A stretch of 64,000 nt of DNA from Clostridium sp. NkU-1 (GTDB lineage Bacteria; Bacillota_A; Clostridia; Lachnospirales; Lachnospiraceae): assembly GCA_001312405.1 (NCBI GenBank), contig BBDR01000015.1, positions 1 through 64,000 of the forward strand, in the 5' to 3' direction. Position 1 is the first letter of the stretch. Each line of letters begins with the position of its first letter. The position numbers and the translations under genes are program-made. Below the pieces are notes generated by a model. The model worked only from the letters and a program-made list of their open reading frames with translations. It was not told where the DNA came from and searched no databases. Below, piece after piece: positions 20,364-30,989 of this stretch.

Positions 20364-20392
20364 ATGTTAACACGTATTGTTTAAAATGTCAA
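20364..20392 (-). promoter_or_regulatory. PTS operon promoter with GntR-type operator over the -10
   Basis: On the minus strand TTGACA (20392-20387) and TAACAT (20369-20364) are spaced by 17 nt. The operator-like GTTAACACGTATTGT (20366-20380, plus-strand reading) covers the -10 and spacer. It resembles the site at the gntR promoter, so repression by steric block is likely. Confidence 0.65.
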
Positions 20393-20462
20393 TAATATGC
20401 TAGAAAAAAACTAAGATATCTAAGTTTAATGCAGATAAAAATTAAAATATAGTTAAAGACGA

Positions 20463-20477
20463 GATAACATGTGTTGT
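20463..20477. promoter_or_regulatory. Second GntR-type operator upstream of the PTS promoter
   Basis: GATAACATGTGTTGT, one mismatch from the reverse complement of the gntR-promoter site. It lies ~90 nt from the promoter-proximal site, a distance compatible with looping. Confidence 0.55.
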
Positions 20478-20857
20478 ATAAAGTGCATAAAATATGAAAA
20501 AGACAGGGGAATAACATATGGATTAATGAAATTATCATGTGACATAAATATTAGAAATCCTTTCGAAGAAATACCTGTACAATGCAATGGGCAGGCTTGA
20601 CAGGGAATAATTTCCTGGTCTTATGTGGATAGTAGAAATCAAGCACGGCACTTGTGCAGAAGATGAGATAATATGAGAAAGAAAAGTATTGCAGCTGAAT
20701 TGATGGAAAAGAGATTATCCCTTTATGGGATTGCTGTCAATATATGCTTGAGCAGTTAGAGAATATAAGAAAATTTAAAACAAAATCAAATTGAGCAGGG
20801 TGAGTTCTGTCCTTTCATTTCCGAAAGTTTATTTACGCTGCCGTTTCCATAATTTTA

Positions 20858-20886
20858 TTGTAAGAAAAGAGGATTTTTGTTATAAT
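20858..20886 (+). promoter_or_regulatory. Promoter of the Wadjet operon
   Basis: TTGTAA and TATAAT are spaced by exactly 17 nt, 168 nt upstream of jetA. A possible intrinsic terminator lies between it and the first gene. Confidence 0.7.
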
Positions 20887-20940
20887 ATAAAGAAAGAGGC
20901 CTTGGATTAAACAAAAAAACCCGTGAAAACGAAGATCAAT

Positions 20941-20973
20941 CGGCTGTCAAAATCGTGATAGCCGTTTCTTTTT
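20941..20973 (+). terminator. Leader terminator upstream of jetA (possible attenuator)
   Basis: Stem CGGCTGTCA / TGATAGCCG (nine pairs, one G-T) with a 6-nt loop, followed by TTTCTTTTT. It lies ~55 nt after the Wadjet promoter and ~80 nt before jetA, so transcripts must pass it to express the operon. Confidence 0.6.
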
Positions 20974-21053
20974 GTCTGCTTTTATAAGATAAGGCCGGTA
21001 ATTCATGGTTTAAGTCAGAGGAAGCAGAAAAACAGGAGATGAGACAGAAACAA

Positions 21054-22418
21054 ATGATATTAATGAATGAGATACCGGACCGGTTCTGGGGATTGTTCCG
21101 TTCCATTAACCGGTCCACCTACATAGAAGCTTTATTAAAAATCAATGAGGAATATGAATACAGCAATTATTTTTTTTAAGCCGTGAAGTCTGCATTCAGG
21201 TTTTAGAGGAGTATTTTGCCGCGAAGCGGCTGGTCATCTGGCAGGATGAGCTGGAAGATGAGGCGGATGCTTTGGAGCCTCCTGCGGCCAGGGTCTTAAA
21301 CTGGCTTTTAAAGGCAGGCTGGCTAAGAAAAGTGGATGATTATGCCTCCATGACGGTCAATATCGTGATCCCTGATTATGCTGCCGTCATGATTGAGGCA
21401 TTTTTTTAAGCTTGCAAGTGATGAAGAGGATGAGACCCAGATTTACATCCAGAATGTTTATGCCATCCTGTTCTCCTTGAAAAATGATCCAAGAGCCGGG
21501 ATAAGCCTTTTGAATACTGCTTATGTCAATACCAAGCGGCTTAACAAGACTTTACAGGACATGCTTCACAACATGGACAAATTCTTTGCAAGCCTTTTGG
21601 AGCAGAGGGCATATGGGGAACTGTTAAAGGAGCATCTGGAAGGATATGTGGAGGAAATTGTAAAAAAGAAATACCACTTGTTAAAGACTTCTGATAACTT
21701 TTATCTTTACAAAAATGATATCAAGCGGTGGATCAGCTCCATGCGGGAAGATGAAGAGTGGATGGAGCAGATGAGCCGCCGCAGCGGCCAGAAGGTGACG
21801 GTAGCGGATATTGGGGAAAAGCTGGATCAGATCGAAAGAGGATTCGATGATATCGAACACCGCATCGCCAATATGGACAGGGAGCATTCCCGGTATATCC
21901 GTGCAACAGTTACAAGGCTTAATTATCTGTTAAACCAGGAAGACAGCATGAAAGGGCTTGTTATCAGGCTTTTAAATCATCTGTCTGAGTCAGAGGACCA
22001 GGATGAGGCCATAAAAGAAGTGGGAAGCCACATGAATTTATCCCAGATATCCATTCTCTCTGAAAAATCCCTTTATAAAAAGAGAAGGGCCAGGTCAGGC
22101 TTTAAGGAGAATTTAATGCCGGAGGAAGAGGCTGTGGAGCTTACCATGGAAGAGGTCCTGAATTTAAACCGTTTAAAAAGCCGCTACAGCGGTCAGGAGA
22201 TCGAAAGCTACATTGAAGCTCATCTGGAAAATGGACGCATGGAGGTAACGGAAGATACGGTTAATTCTCCTGAGGAATTTGAAAAGCTGATCCTTGCCTA
22301 TGATTACTCCACCAGAAGAAAAAGCCTGTATCAGGTGGAGGACCAGGAGGCGGAGCTCATTGACAACGGCAGGTACCGCTATCCAAAGCTGGTATTTGTA
22401 AGGAGGAAAGAATCATGA
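21054..22418 (+). CDS. jetA: Wadjet type I protein JetA (MukF/kleisin-like; frameshifted)
   Basis: Kleisin-like subunit of the Wadjet SMC complex that recognises and cleaves small circular plasmids. The N-terminus NEIPDRFWGLFRSINRSTY matches the start typical of JetA (DUF5716 group); ATG 21054 and 21063 are both possible. Two frame breaks lie in T runs: near 21175 (NYF-LSREVCIQVLEEYF) and near 21405 (IEAFFKLASDEEDE). Helical, charged middle part (residues ~150-330) and C-terminal winged-helix-like region. ~454 aa. Ends in a 4-nt ATGA overlap with jetB. Confidence 0.9.
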
Positions 22419-23065
22419 CCTATGAAGAAAGTGCTGGCATCATCAGCCAGATTCCATATTATGACGCCCTGGGACAGGGGGAAAAGGAAGAAGTAAGGGC
22501 AGGCTTAAAGCTTCTTCTGCAGCAGACCTTTGTTCTGGAGCACAAGTACGACAAGCGGACAAGCCGGTTTGCCTATAATCCGGAATTTAAAATCTGCAAC
22601 AAGCATCTGGAATTTATCCGGGCCTATCTGGCTGTCAGCGGAGTGGCTGTTATGGAAAACAGCCAGCTTGGTATTATTTATATCCAGGGAGAGAACACGG
22701 TGGGAGACAAGCTCCCTAAACTGGCAACCCTTTATCTGCTGATCTTAAAACTGATCTATGATGAGCAGATGGCGGCAGTTTCCACCAGCATCAACATCTA
22801 CACTACATTAAGCGAGATCCATGAAAAGCTGGGAAATTACCGATTATTTAAGAAACAGCCTGCACCGACGGAAATACGGCGGGCAATCACATTGTTAAAA
22901 AAGTATCAGATTCTGGAGCCTCTGGATATTTTGGAGGACTTGGATGGGGACAGCCGTATGATCATCTATCCCTGCATCAATGTGGTGCTGTTCGGAGATG
23001 ACGTGCGGGCCCTGTTAGAAGCATTTGGAGAAGGAGACGATGACGATGACGAATCAGAAATTTGA
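22415..23065 (+). CDS. jetB: Wadjet type I protein JetB (MukE-like, DUF4194)
   Basis: 216 aa, intact, the MukE/KITE-like subunit bridging kleisin and SMC heads. It has the pattern of DUF4194 proteins: LLQQTFVLEHKYDKRTSRFAYN in two parts, FIRAYLAVSGV, LPKLATLYLLILKLIYDEQ and a C-terminal winged helix ending ALLEAFGEGDDDDDESEI. Overlaps jetA by 4 nt and jetC by ~26 nt, as expected for a tightly coupled complex. Confidence 0.92.
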   Translation: MTYEESAGIISQIPYYDALGQGEKEEVRAGLKLLLQQTFVLEHKYDKRTSRFAYNPEFKICNKHLEFIRAYLAVSGVAVMENSQLGIIYIQGENTVGDKLPKLATLYLLILKLIYDEQMAAVSTSINIYTTLSEIHEKLGNYRLFKKQPAPTEIRRAITLLKKYQILEPLDILEDLDGDSRMIIYPCINVVLFGDDVRALLEAFGEGDDDDDESEI

Positions 23066-26000
23066 AGCCCTGTCCCGGATACTCCTTAATAACTGGCATT
23101 ATATCAGCCGGAAGACCTTATCCTTTAACCAGGAGATCAACTTCTTTACCGGACATTCAGGCAGCGGAAAATCCACGGTCATTGATGCCATGCAGATTCT
23201 CCTTTACGCCAATACTGACGGACGCGGATTCTTTAACAAGGCTGCAGCCGATGATTCGGACCGGAGCCTGATCGAATATTTACGGGGTATGGTGAATATC
23301 GGTGAGAACAACGAATTCGCCTATTTAAGGAACCAGAATTTTTCCACCACCATTGTGCTGGAACTGAAACGGACGGATACGGGAGAATGCCAGTGCATTG
23401 GAATCGTCTTTGACGTGGAGACAGCCACCAATGAAATATCCAGGAAATTCTTCTGGCACAAAGGCCCTCTTTGGGAAAATGGCTACCGTACCGGTTCCAG
23501 GACCATGACCACTCATGAAGTGACCGCTTATCTGCAGACCATTTACCCCAAAGACGCTTATTTTGCGACCTCCCATAACGAGCGGTTCCGCAGACAGCTG
23601 TATGATGTATACTTAGGCGGTCTTGATTCGGAAAAATTCCCCCTTCTGTTCAAGCGGGCCATTCCCTTCCGCATGAACATCAAGCTGGAGGATTTTGTAA
23701 AGGAATACATCTGCATGGAGCAGGACATTCATATCGAGGATATGCAGGAAAGTGTCATGCAGTACGGACGGATGCGAAAGAAGATCGAAGACACGGTCCA
23801 GGAGATCGGTTACTTAAAAGGAATGAGGGAAAAGTTCTCAGCAGTTCTTGAAAAAGAAGAGGAGATAGGCAAAAATACATATTTCTTCCGCAAAATGGAG
23901 ATTCTGGATTATCAGCCAGAATCCAGCTTTGACGGATAAATCCAGGCTTGCAAGAGAGGATTTAGGCCGCCAGGAAGGCCAGAGGACAGCCCTTGAAGGG
24001 CAGATGGAAGACTTGACCAGGCAGGGGAATGAGCTCCTTAAGCGGATTTCTTCCACCGGCTATGAGGATCTTAAGAATCAGCTGGACTCTGCAAAGGAAT
24101 TATCGGCCCATTTAAATAAAAGCTTTACCAAATGGTCCCAGACAGGGGAGCGGCTGAAGGAATGGATTGACGAAGAGGCAACCTCCAACCAGACCATATG
24201 GGATATAGAAGAGTTTGAGAAAAATACCATTGATGAGGAGAAGCTAAACCGCCTGAAAAAAATCCATTGCCGAAATGAGGAAGGAAACAGAAGAAGCCCA
24301 GAAAGAGGCGGAAGGGATTCTGCGGGATATCCGGAAAAAGGAGCGCCAGACAAGTGAAGAGCTGGCTCAGCTAAAGGCTGGAAATAAGGCGTATCCAAAG
24401 TATCTGGAACGCGCCCGGTCCCTGATCCAGCAGCGGCTTTTGGAGGAAACCGGCAAGGCGGTGGAGGTCCATGTGCTTGCCGATCTTCTGGATATCAGGG
24501 ATGAGACCTGGAGAAATGCAGTGGAAGGCTATCTGGGCAATAACAAGCTGTCCCTGGTAGTTGCCCCGGCTTACGCAGAAGCGGCCATGGCTGTTTACGG
24601 GGAACTGGACAGGACTGAATATTTTAATGTGGCGGTCCTGGATACGGAAAAGGTGGGGCAGAATTCCTATGAAGTGGTAAAAGACGGCCTTGCCGAAGAA
24701 ATTACGGTGAGAGAAGCTTATTTACAGCCATACATTGACCTGCTTCTGGGAAGGGTCGTCAAATGCAGAAGCTTAGAAGAACTGCGCCGCTGCCGCATTG
24801 GAGTGACCCCTGACTGCATGTTATACCATACCTTCCGCCTGCAGCATATGAATCCCGATAATTATACGAAATTTGCATATATTGGCAAGGACAGCGTCAG
24901 GAGAAGGATCCGGCTTCTTGAAAAGAACCTGGTTTCCCTGGAAGAGGAGAAAAAGCCCCAGGAACAGGTCTTAAAGGAATGCCGGCGGATCTTATCCATG
25001 GAGGACTTAGGTGAAGACGCAGGTGTTTACCTGGAGTGGCAGCAGGACATGGAGGCTCTTAAGGAAAAGGAAAAAGAAATCAGGCGGCTGGAACAGAAGC
25101 TGGAAAAACTGAAGGCCCAGGATGTAGAAGAATGGGTAAAGGAGAGGGAAGCCATCTTGCAGCTTTGCGATAGGAAGAGGGCGGAGCAGAGCAAAATGAC
25201 TGAGCTGATTTACGGAATCAACAGCGATTTAGAACGGTTCCGCGGGGAATCCCTGCAGCTGCAGGAAGAACTGGTTTTAAAAGAGCGGGAATTTGAACCG
25301 GATGAGGAACTGGAAGACAAGATAAATGAAATTTTGGAAGGCAAAGAAAATTACCGGTATGACCAGCTTAAAAATAAATTTTTCGGAGAATGCAGGAAGG
25401 CAGAGGAAGCCCGTGACCAGGCTTTCCAGGACCTTGTAGGTTCCAGAGGCGAGTATGCCAGAAGATATCCCAACCGGAATTTTTCCCTGACAGCAAAGGA
25501 TAATGGGGAATATGACCGCCTTCTTGAGAGCATGGAGTGCGGAAATCTGGAAGAATACAAAAAGATGGCTGCCGAGCAGGCAAAGTCTGCTGTCCTTCAT
25601 TTTAAGGATGATTTTATGTTCAAGATCCGAAGTGCCATAAGGGATGCGCTTTTGCGAAAAGATGAGCTGAATAAGATCATCAGCAAGCTGGATTTCGGCA
25701 AGGATAAGTACCAGTTTGTTATTGGAAGGAATAAGGGACCGGATGGGAGATATTATGATATGTTCATGGATGATTCCCTGGAGGTAAATCCTGCTCATCT
25801 TACGAATTCCCTTGATAACCAGATGAACCTGTTTACTGTAGAACATGAGAACCAGTATGGGGAAATCATCAATGATTTGATAAACATTTTCATCCCGCCG
25901 GAAAACGCTACGTCGGAGCAGATGGAGGAGGCCAAGCGGAACATGGATAAATATGCGGATTACCGGACGTATTTATCCTTTGACATGCAGCAGATCATTC

Positions 26001-26425
26001 AGAACGAGGATGAGGTCATTAAGATCCGTTTGAGCAAGATGATCAGGAAGAATTCCGGGGGCGAGGGACAAAATCCTCTTTATGTAGCCTTATTGGCCAG
26101 CTTTGCCCAGGCTTACCGGATCAGCCTGTCTCCAAAGATACAGAGAAATCCTACCCTCCGCCTGGTAGTGCTTGATGAGGCGTTTTCCAAGATGGATGCA
26201 GAAAAGGTGGCAAGCTGTATTGAACTGATCAGGGGACTGGGCTTCCAGGCCATTATCAGCGCAACAAATGACAAGATTCAGAATTATGTGGAAAACGTGG
26301 ACAAGACCTTTGTGTTCGCCAATCCCAATAAGAAGTCCATATCCATTCAGGAATTTGAGAGAGAAAGCTTTCCGGAGCTGATGCGGGAGCTTGATGATGA
26401 GGAGAATTATGCAGACGTTGATTGA
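23040..26425 (+). CDS. jetC: Wadjet type I SMC-like ATPase JetC (two frameshifts)
   Basis: Motor subunit of the complex, a MukB/SbcC-like SMC ATPase. N-terminal head with Walker A FTGHSGSGKST (near residue 38). A long coiled coil follows (Glu/Lys/Arg-rich, ~residues 280-800) with a hinge-like part around LADLLDIRDETWRNAVEGYLG. The C-terminal head has signature NSGGEGQNP and Walker B LRLVVLDEAFSKMD. Frame breaks: near 23913 (one extra C, DYQ-QNPALTDKSRLA) and near 24262 (seven A for six, NRLKKSIAEMRKE). ~1128 aa. Start within MTMTNQKFEALSRILL is approximate. Confidence 0.92.
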
Positions 26426-27601
26426 TATGATTATTAGTGAAATAGAAAGAAGCACTGTTGCTTGGAGAGAGGGTGCAAAAGGCAATAGAAATATTGAAAT
26501 TAAACAAAAGGATTTAGATGCTCTTGGGAAACAGAACTTTTTAAAGCAGGCTGCAGAACTAGAGAGTCAGGGGCTTGTACGGTGTAAATGGATTACCGAC
26601 AGGTCGGATATTTCTCATGTGAATTATTCTTACGGCGATGTAAGAGCGCTATATAAAAAGGCAGGGAAGATTCCTAAATCAGACCGTATCAGGGAAATGA
26701 AGGAAGCTGTGGAAGAACAGGCAAAAAAAGATTCATAAACCATGGATCCGGGCTTATTATGACGGAATTCTTAAAAGCTTAGAGGCCGGCAAGGAACCGG
26801 AGGAACTCAGCCATGAAAACAGGGAACTGAATTTTAACTGTTTTTTGGGAATTGACAGGTTAGAAGGATCTGTATACAAAAGAGTGTTCAGTAAACAATA
26901 TTTAGGAGGTTCCAAGGTCTTTGAAAAAAAAGTTACAAAAGAGTATAGCATCAATTGCCAAAAAATATTATGATATTATCGATGACAATATGACCGAGTC
27001 GGAGATCCTGGCTCAGATTTATTTGGATCACTATGCGGATGAATTATCGTTAAAAGGAGATCTGCTTATCAAAATCGATGATAAAGAAATTGATTTATCC
27101 CTTTTTCCTTATGGAACGGTTTTAAATAGTGTAACTCTTAAAAATGTTTCCATAGTCCCTGAACAAAAGATTAAAAAAATTATAACTGTGGAAAACAAGG
27201 CTAATTATATGACATTTCCCTTTGAAGCAGGAACCCTTGTTTTGTTTTCTCATGGATATTTCTCTCCTGGTGAGAGAAGGGTTCTTGGAGAGCTGGCTTC
27301 GATCCTTCCGGAAGATAAGGTGGAATTTTACCATACCGGAGATTTGGATTATGGTGGAATCCGGATTTTTGAATTTATCAGGAATCAAATGTTCCCCAGG
27401 CTCAGGCCCTTGCACATGGACATGGAGACTTGGGAAAAATACTCAAAATATGGTTATCAGATTGAAGAGTCAAAACTGGAAAAGCTGAAAGCCATGCTTG
27501 ATGAAAATAAGATACAGGAACCAGACTTGCAGAAACTGGCTGCCACAATCTGCGAGACAAGAATTGGTATTGAACAGGAAAGTTTTCTGTTCACGGAATA
27601 A
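26409..27601 (+). CDS. jetD: Wadjet type I nuclease JetD (Toprim; two frameshifts)
   Basis: Topo VI-A/Spo11-like nuclease that cuts the reeled plasmid. Winged-helix N-terminus from ATG 26409 (MQTLIDMIISEIERSTVAWREG, 17-nt overlap with jetC). The frame breaks near 26731 (seven A; EEQAKK-IHKPWIRAYYDG) and near 26928 (eight A; KVFEKKLQKSIASIA). The Toprim part has the metal-binding Glu in TVENKANYM and the Asp-x-Asp in HTGDLDYGGI. ~397 aa. Order jetA-B-C-D identifies type I Wadjet. Confidence 0.92.
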
Positions 27602-27673
27602 AGTGTTATAAGCGAAAAAAGGCCGCTTCATTGGCTGCCCCAGGCATCTGCCCTTTGGTTTTAGATCAGAAGG

Positions 27674-27714
27674 AGGTTCTTATTCAAGCTATTTCAAGGC
27701 TTGAGGAAGAACCT
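27674..27714 (+). terminator. Probable terminator after jetD
   Basis: Arms AGGTTCTT and AAGAACCT enclose CAAGC/GCTTG, followed by CTTTATTATA. It lies 73 nt after the jetD stop and just before the convergent YheO-like gene. Confidence 0.6.
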
Positions 27715-27738
27715 CTTTATTATACCGGCCATGGCAGA

Positions 27739-28377
27739 CTAATGACTCTCATTCAGATAGTTATAGATGCTGTATCTGGACAATCCCAAAAAGTCAGCCA
27801 GTTTTTCCGCGGCCTTCTTTATCAGGAAAAACCCTTTGCCGTCTAAGCTGTGGACAATAGCCACCTTCTCTTCTTTGGTCAGATTCCCCACGGATTTTCC
27901 GGTCATATTGACTGCTTCCTTCATCATGATCTCCAGCAGCTCATCAACATTGCCCACAAACAGTTCCGGGGTCTGGGTGAGGGAGGAGGAGCCGGAACTG
28001 GTAAAGGACCGTAAGGTGTTTTCACATTTAATCATATCTGTAATATCTAAATTAATGCACATACTTCCGTTCACTTTTCCATATTCATCACGGAAATACT
28101 TGCTGGAAGAACGTAAAACCCGTCCGCTGGGTGTGGCGTTGATATAGCTGTACTGGTCATCCGGTGATGCGGATCCCTTTAAAATCTCTAATCCGGCATT
28201 GGTGCCTCCATCTCCAACTTTTCTTCCGGTCACATGCCCGTTCCAGATTGCGACGATCGTCTGGTCATATGGCAGGGTCAGATCATGTAAAACCACTTCA
28301 CAGTTTTCTCCGAATTGCATGGCAATGCATTTTGCAATGTCAGACAACAGATTCAGGTTATCAGAAACATATCCCAT
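27739..28377 (-). CDS. YheO-like PAS / HTH transcriptional regulator
   Basis: 212 aa from ATG 28377 (MGYVSDNLNLLSDIAKCIA); the extended ORF start at 28449 is unlikely. The N-terminal YheO-type PAS domain (residues ~10-120) has FGENCEVVLHDL and the family NGHVTGRKVGD patch. The C-terminal HTH_22 includes LADFLGLSRYSIYNYL. The DauR regulator of D-arginine catabolism in Pseudomonas belongs to this family. It is divergent from the D-amino-acid/ABC operon, so it most likely controls that operon in response to a D-amino acid (inferred). Confidence 0.88.
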   Translation of the reverse strand: MGYVSDNLNLLSDIAKCIAMQFGENCEVVLHDLTLPYDQTIVAIWNGHVTGRKVGDGGTNAGLEILKGSASPDDQYSYINATPSGRVLRSSSKYFRDEYGKVNGSMCINLDITDMIKCENTLRSFTSSGSSSLTQTPELFVGNVDELLEIMMKEAVNMTGKSVGNLTKEEKVAIVHSLDGKGFFLIKKAAEKLADFLGLSRYSIYNYLNESH

Positions 28378-28534
28378 AGTATTATTTATCCTTTCAACAA
28401 AATGTCTAAATAAATTATAAATGAAATGAGAGCTAAAGTCCAGTGACAATAATGTATTTATTAAATCTGTTGAAGTTTAAAAATAAATATTATATAAAAC
28501 AAACAAAAAATATGGATTAATCCAATTATTATTG

Positions 28535-28563
28535 TTGACAAAAGATAATAAGTATAGTATATA
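28535..28563 (+). promoter_or_regulatory. Promoter of the ABC / D-aminoacylase operon
   Basis: TTGACA and TATATA spaced by 17 nt, 77 nt upstream of the receptor gene. The flanking DNA is very AT-rich; no palindrome long enough to call a YheO-type operator. Confidence 0.7.
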
Positions 28564-28639
28564 TTGATTATAGATTAAACAAAATGTTGAAAGTAAGTAA
28601 ACAAAAAGTTCAAATAATATTATTGCAAGGAGGTATTTT

Positions 28640-29982
28640 ATGAAAAGAGCAATTGGCATCATCATGGCTGCAGGTATGGCTGCAATGGCGCTCACAGGCT
28701 GCGGCAGCAGTTCGCAGGCACAGGCCACCGCAGTACAGACAACAGCGGCCGGCGGAGAGACAACGGTTGGGGAAACATCTGCTCCGGCAGAAAACAAGGA
28801 AGCGCAGGTGATCACTTTCTGGTACAACAACACAGGGATGAAGCGGCTGTCTATGAGAAAGCGATCAGTGAGTACAACGCTTCCCAGAGCAATTATAAGG
28901 TGGAAGGGTTAAGCGTTACAGATGCCCAGAAAGTAATTGTAGCCATGAGCAGCAACGAGTCACCCGATGTCATCAAAATAAGCAACCAGACAGTGACCCA
29001 GTATCAGAAGAATGGCTTGCTGGAGAGTTTGCAGCCATATGCAGATAAGGAATCCTTTGATTCCTCCATCTATTCAGAACAGGCTGTAAAGGCAAATACC
29101 ATTGACGGCAGCATGTATGCACTTCCCCTTGATGCCTACACGATTCAGATGTATTACAACAAGGATCTCTTAAAAGAAGCCGGTTACACCGAGCCGCCTA
29201 AAACCATGGAAGAGATGTATGAAATGGCTGTAAAGGCTACAAAGGTAGATGGCAGCGGAAATATCGAAGTGCTTGGATATCCCTTATTCCCATATGCCTC
29301 TGCAAGACAGGAGCTGATCTATGGCTTTGGTGGAAGATGGTGGGATGAGAATTCAAAAGTTACACCAGATAACGCAGGCATTTTAGACAGCCTTAATATG
29401 AACGTAAAATTTAGAAACCAGTTTGGCGGAAAAGCTCTTGACGGGTTTATCGGTACAGCTAATACAAACCGTTATACAGAGCAGGATATGTTCTTCCAGG
29501 GCAAGCAGCTGTTCCGCCTTGACGGTTCCTGGCTGCCAACAATGATGAAGAACTTTAAATCAACTGTTAATTACGGCATTACCCTGATTCCCGGAACACA
29601 GGCGAACCCGGAACTGAGAGGAACCAGCCGGTATGAGACCGACTCTGTAGCAGTACCGGCAATGGCTAAGAATAAAGAGGGAGCCTGGGACTTTACAAAA
29701 TGGCTCTGCAGTGAGGAAGGAGCCAGGATCATTGACCTTGGAACAGGAAATCTTCCGGCTGTAAAAGCTTTATACGATGATGCTGATATCAAGGCAGTTC
29801 CTGGATTTGCAGAATTTATTGATGCACTGAAGCTGGAAAAGGGCATTCAGTATCCGGTAATGGCAGATTATGACGAATACATATCTATGATCAATGCAGC
29901 ACTGGATACGGTCTACTCAGGCGCAAAGACTCCTGAAGAGGCAATGAAAGCTCTTGCAGGACAGAGTGCAAATTTAAAATAA
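28640..29982 (+). CDS. ABC transporter substrate-binding lipoprotein, carbohydrate (CUT1) type (frameshifted)
   Basis: Extracellular solute receptor, ~447 aa. ATG 28640 follows AAGGAGG. Signal peptide with lipobox LTGCGSS, then a low-complexity Ala/Thr linker. The type 1 extracellular sugar-binding fold is seen from ITFWYNNTGDEAA, with YADKESFDSSIYS, YALPLDAYTIQMYYNKDLLKEAGY (in parts) and AWDFTKWLCSEEGAR. The frame breaks near 28839, where GGGGATG is read as GGGATG. First gene of the operon; two permeases follow but no ATPase, so a shared MsmK-type ATPase is probable. Confidence 0.9.
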
Positions 29983-30063
29983 TAATTCACTTATGAGGGG
30001 CGCTGTGAGCAGAAATCTGCATATTGCAGTGCCCTGATCTTAATGTTTGAGAGGGGAAAAGGA

Positions 30064-30987
30064 ATGAAGGGACGAAACGCGACACAGCGGGATTTTATAA
30101 ACGGGCTGCTGTTTTCATCTCCGTGGATTCTGGGCTTTCTGGCTTTTAGCGTATATCCGCTGATAAGCTCTCTGTATTACAGCCTGACAAAGTTCAATGC
30201 CGTGACAGCTCCGCAGTGGGTGGGACTTAATAATTTCAAAGACATCTTTCATGATCCCCTTGTTTGGAAGAGTCTGGGAAATACCTTATTTATGGCCTTT
30301 GTATCTACGCCGATCAACCTGTTCGCAGCGCTGCTTCTGGCCAGCATCGTATGCGCCGGTTTTAAGGGGCGGGGGTTTGTCAGGACAGCATTTTTCCTGC
30401 CTTCCGTAATCCCCATGGTTGCTGCAACTATGGTATGGATCTGGATGTTTGACCCTACCTACGGCTACATCAATAACGTATTAAGCTGGTTTGGGATCAG
30501 CGGGCCGGCATGGCTTATGGATGCCCATTATACCAAATGGGCGCTGGTCCTTATGGGAACGTGGAATACGGGAACCATGATGTTAGTCTGCATGTCAGCC
30601 TTACAGTCCGTACCAAGAAGCTACTATGAATCCGCCGAAATCGACGGAGCCGGAAAAGCCGCCAGGTTTTTCCATATTACGGTACCATGCATAGCTCATG
30701 TTCTGGTGTATCAGGCCATTTTAAGCACTATAAATGCATTCCAGTATTTTCAGCAGGTGTACATCATTATTACTGCAAATGCCGGAGTAAAAGGCGGAAG
30801 CGCCGCCGGCGGTCCTGAGAATTCCATTCTTATGTATCCGCTGTATGTGTTCCATAATGCATTTACCTATTTAAAAATGGGCAAGGCTTCGGCAATGGCG
30901 TGGCTGCTGTTTATGGTTGTTGCGGTCCTGACAGTTGTTATGACCAAGGTAACGAGAAAAGCAACAGAAAATGCCGGAGGTGAATAA
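30064..30987 (+). CDS. ABC transporter permease, MalF/UgpA type
   Basis: ~307-aa inner-membrane permease with six hydrophobic segments (first at ILGFLAFSVYPLISSLYYSL). The cytoplasmic EAA loop reads SYYESAEIDGAGKAARFFHITVPC across two pieces. I choose ATG 30064, preceded by GAGAGGGG; the ATG at 30043 has no site. 2 nt upstream of the second permease. An inserted Gly/Ala-rich segment (AGVKGGSAAGGPENSILMYP) is typical of clostridial CUT1 permeases. Confidence 0.92.
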   Translation: MKGRNATQRDFINGLLFSSPWILGFLAFSVYPLISSLYYSLTKFNAVTAPQWVGLNNFKDIFHDPLVWKSLGNTLFMAFVSTPINLFAALLLASIVCAGFKGRGFVRTAFFLPSVIPMVAATMVWIWMFDPTYGYINNVLSWFGISGPAWLMDAHYTKWALVLMGTWNTGTMMLVCMSALQSVPRSYYESAEIDGAGKAARFFHITVPCIAHVLVYQAILSTINAFQYFQQVYIIITANAGVKGGSAAGGPENSILMYPLYVFHNAFTYLKMGKASAMAWLLFMVVAVLTVVMTKVTRKATENAGGE

Positions 30988-30989
30988 GG

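Larger units (their letters stand above)
20287..20857. other. Intergenic region between the PTS and Wadjet operons
   Basis: Apart from the PTS promoter and two operator-like sites it holds no supported gene. A ~28-codon open frame beginning with ATG at 20672 (MRKKSIAAELMEKR) has no clear ribosome-binding site and I recognise nothing in it. Confidence 0.5.

Noticed and set aside
27631..27846. 71-aa plus-strand frame after jetD as an extra Wadjet gene
   Set aside because: No ribosome-binding site, it overlaps a hairpin terminator, and it runs into the convergent YheO-like gene.
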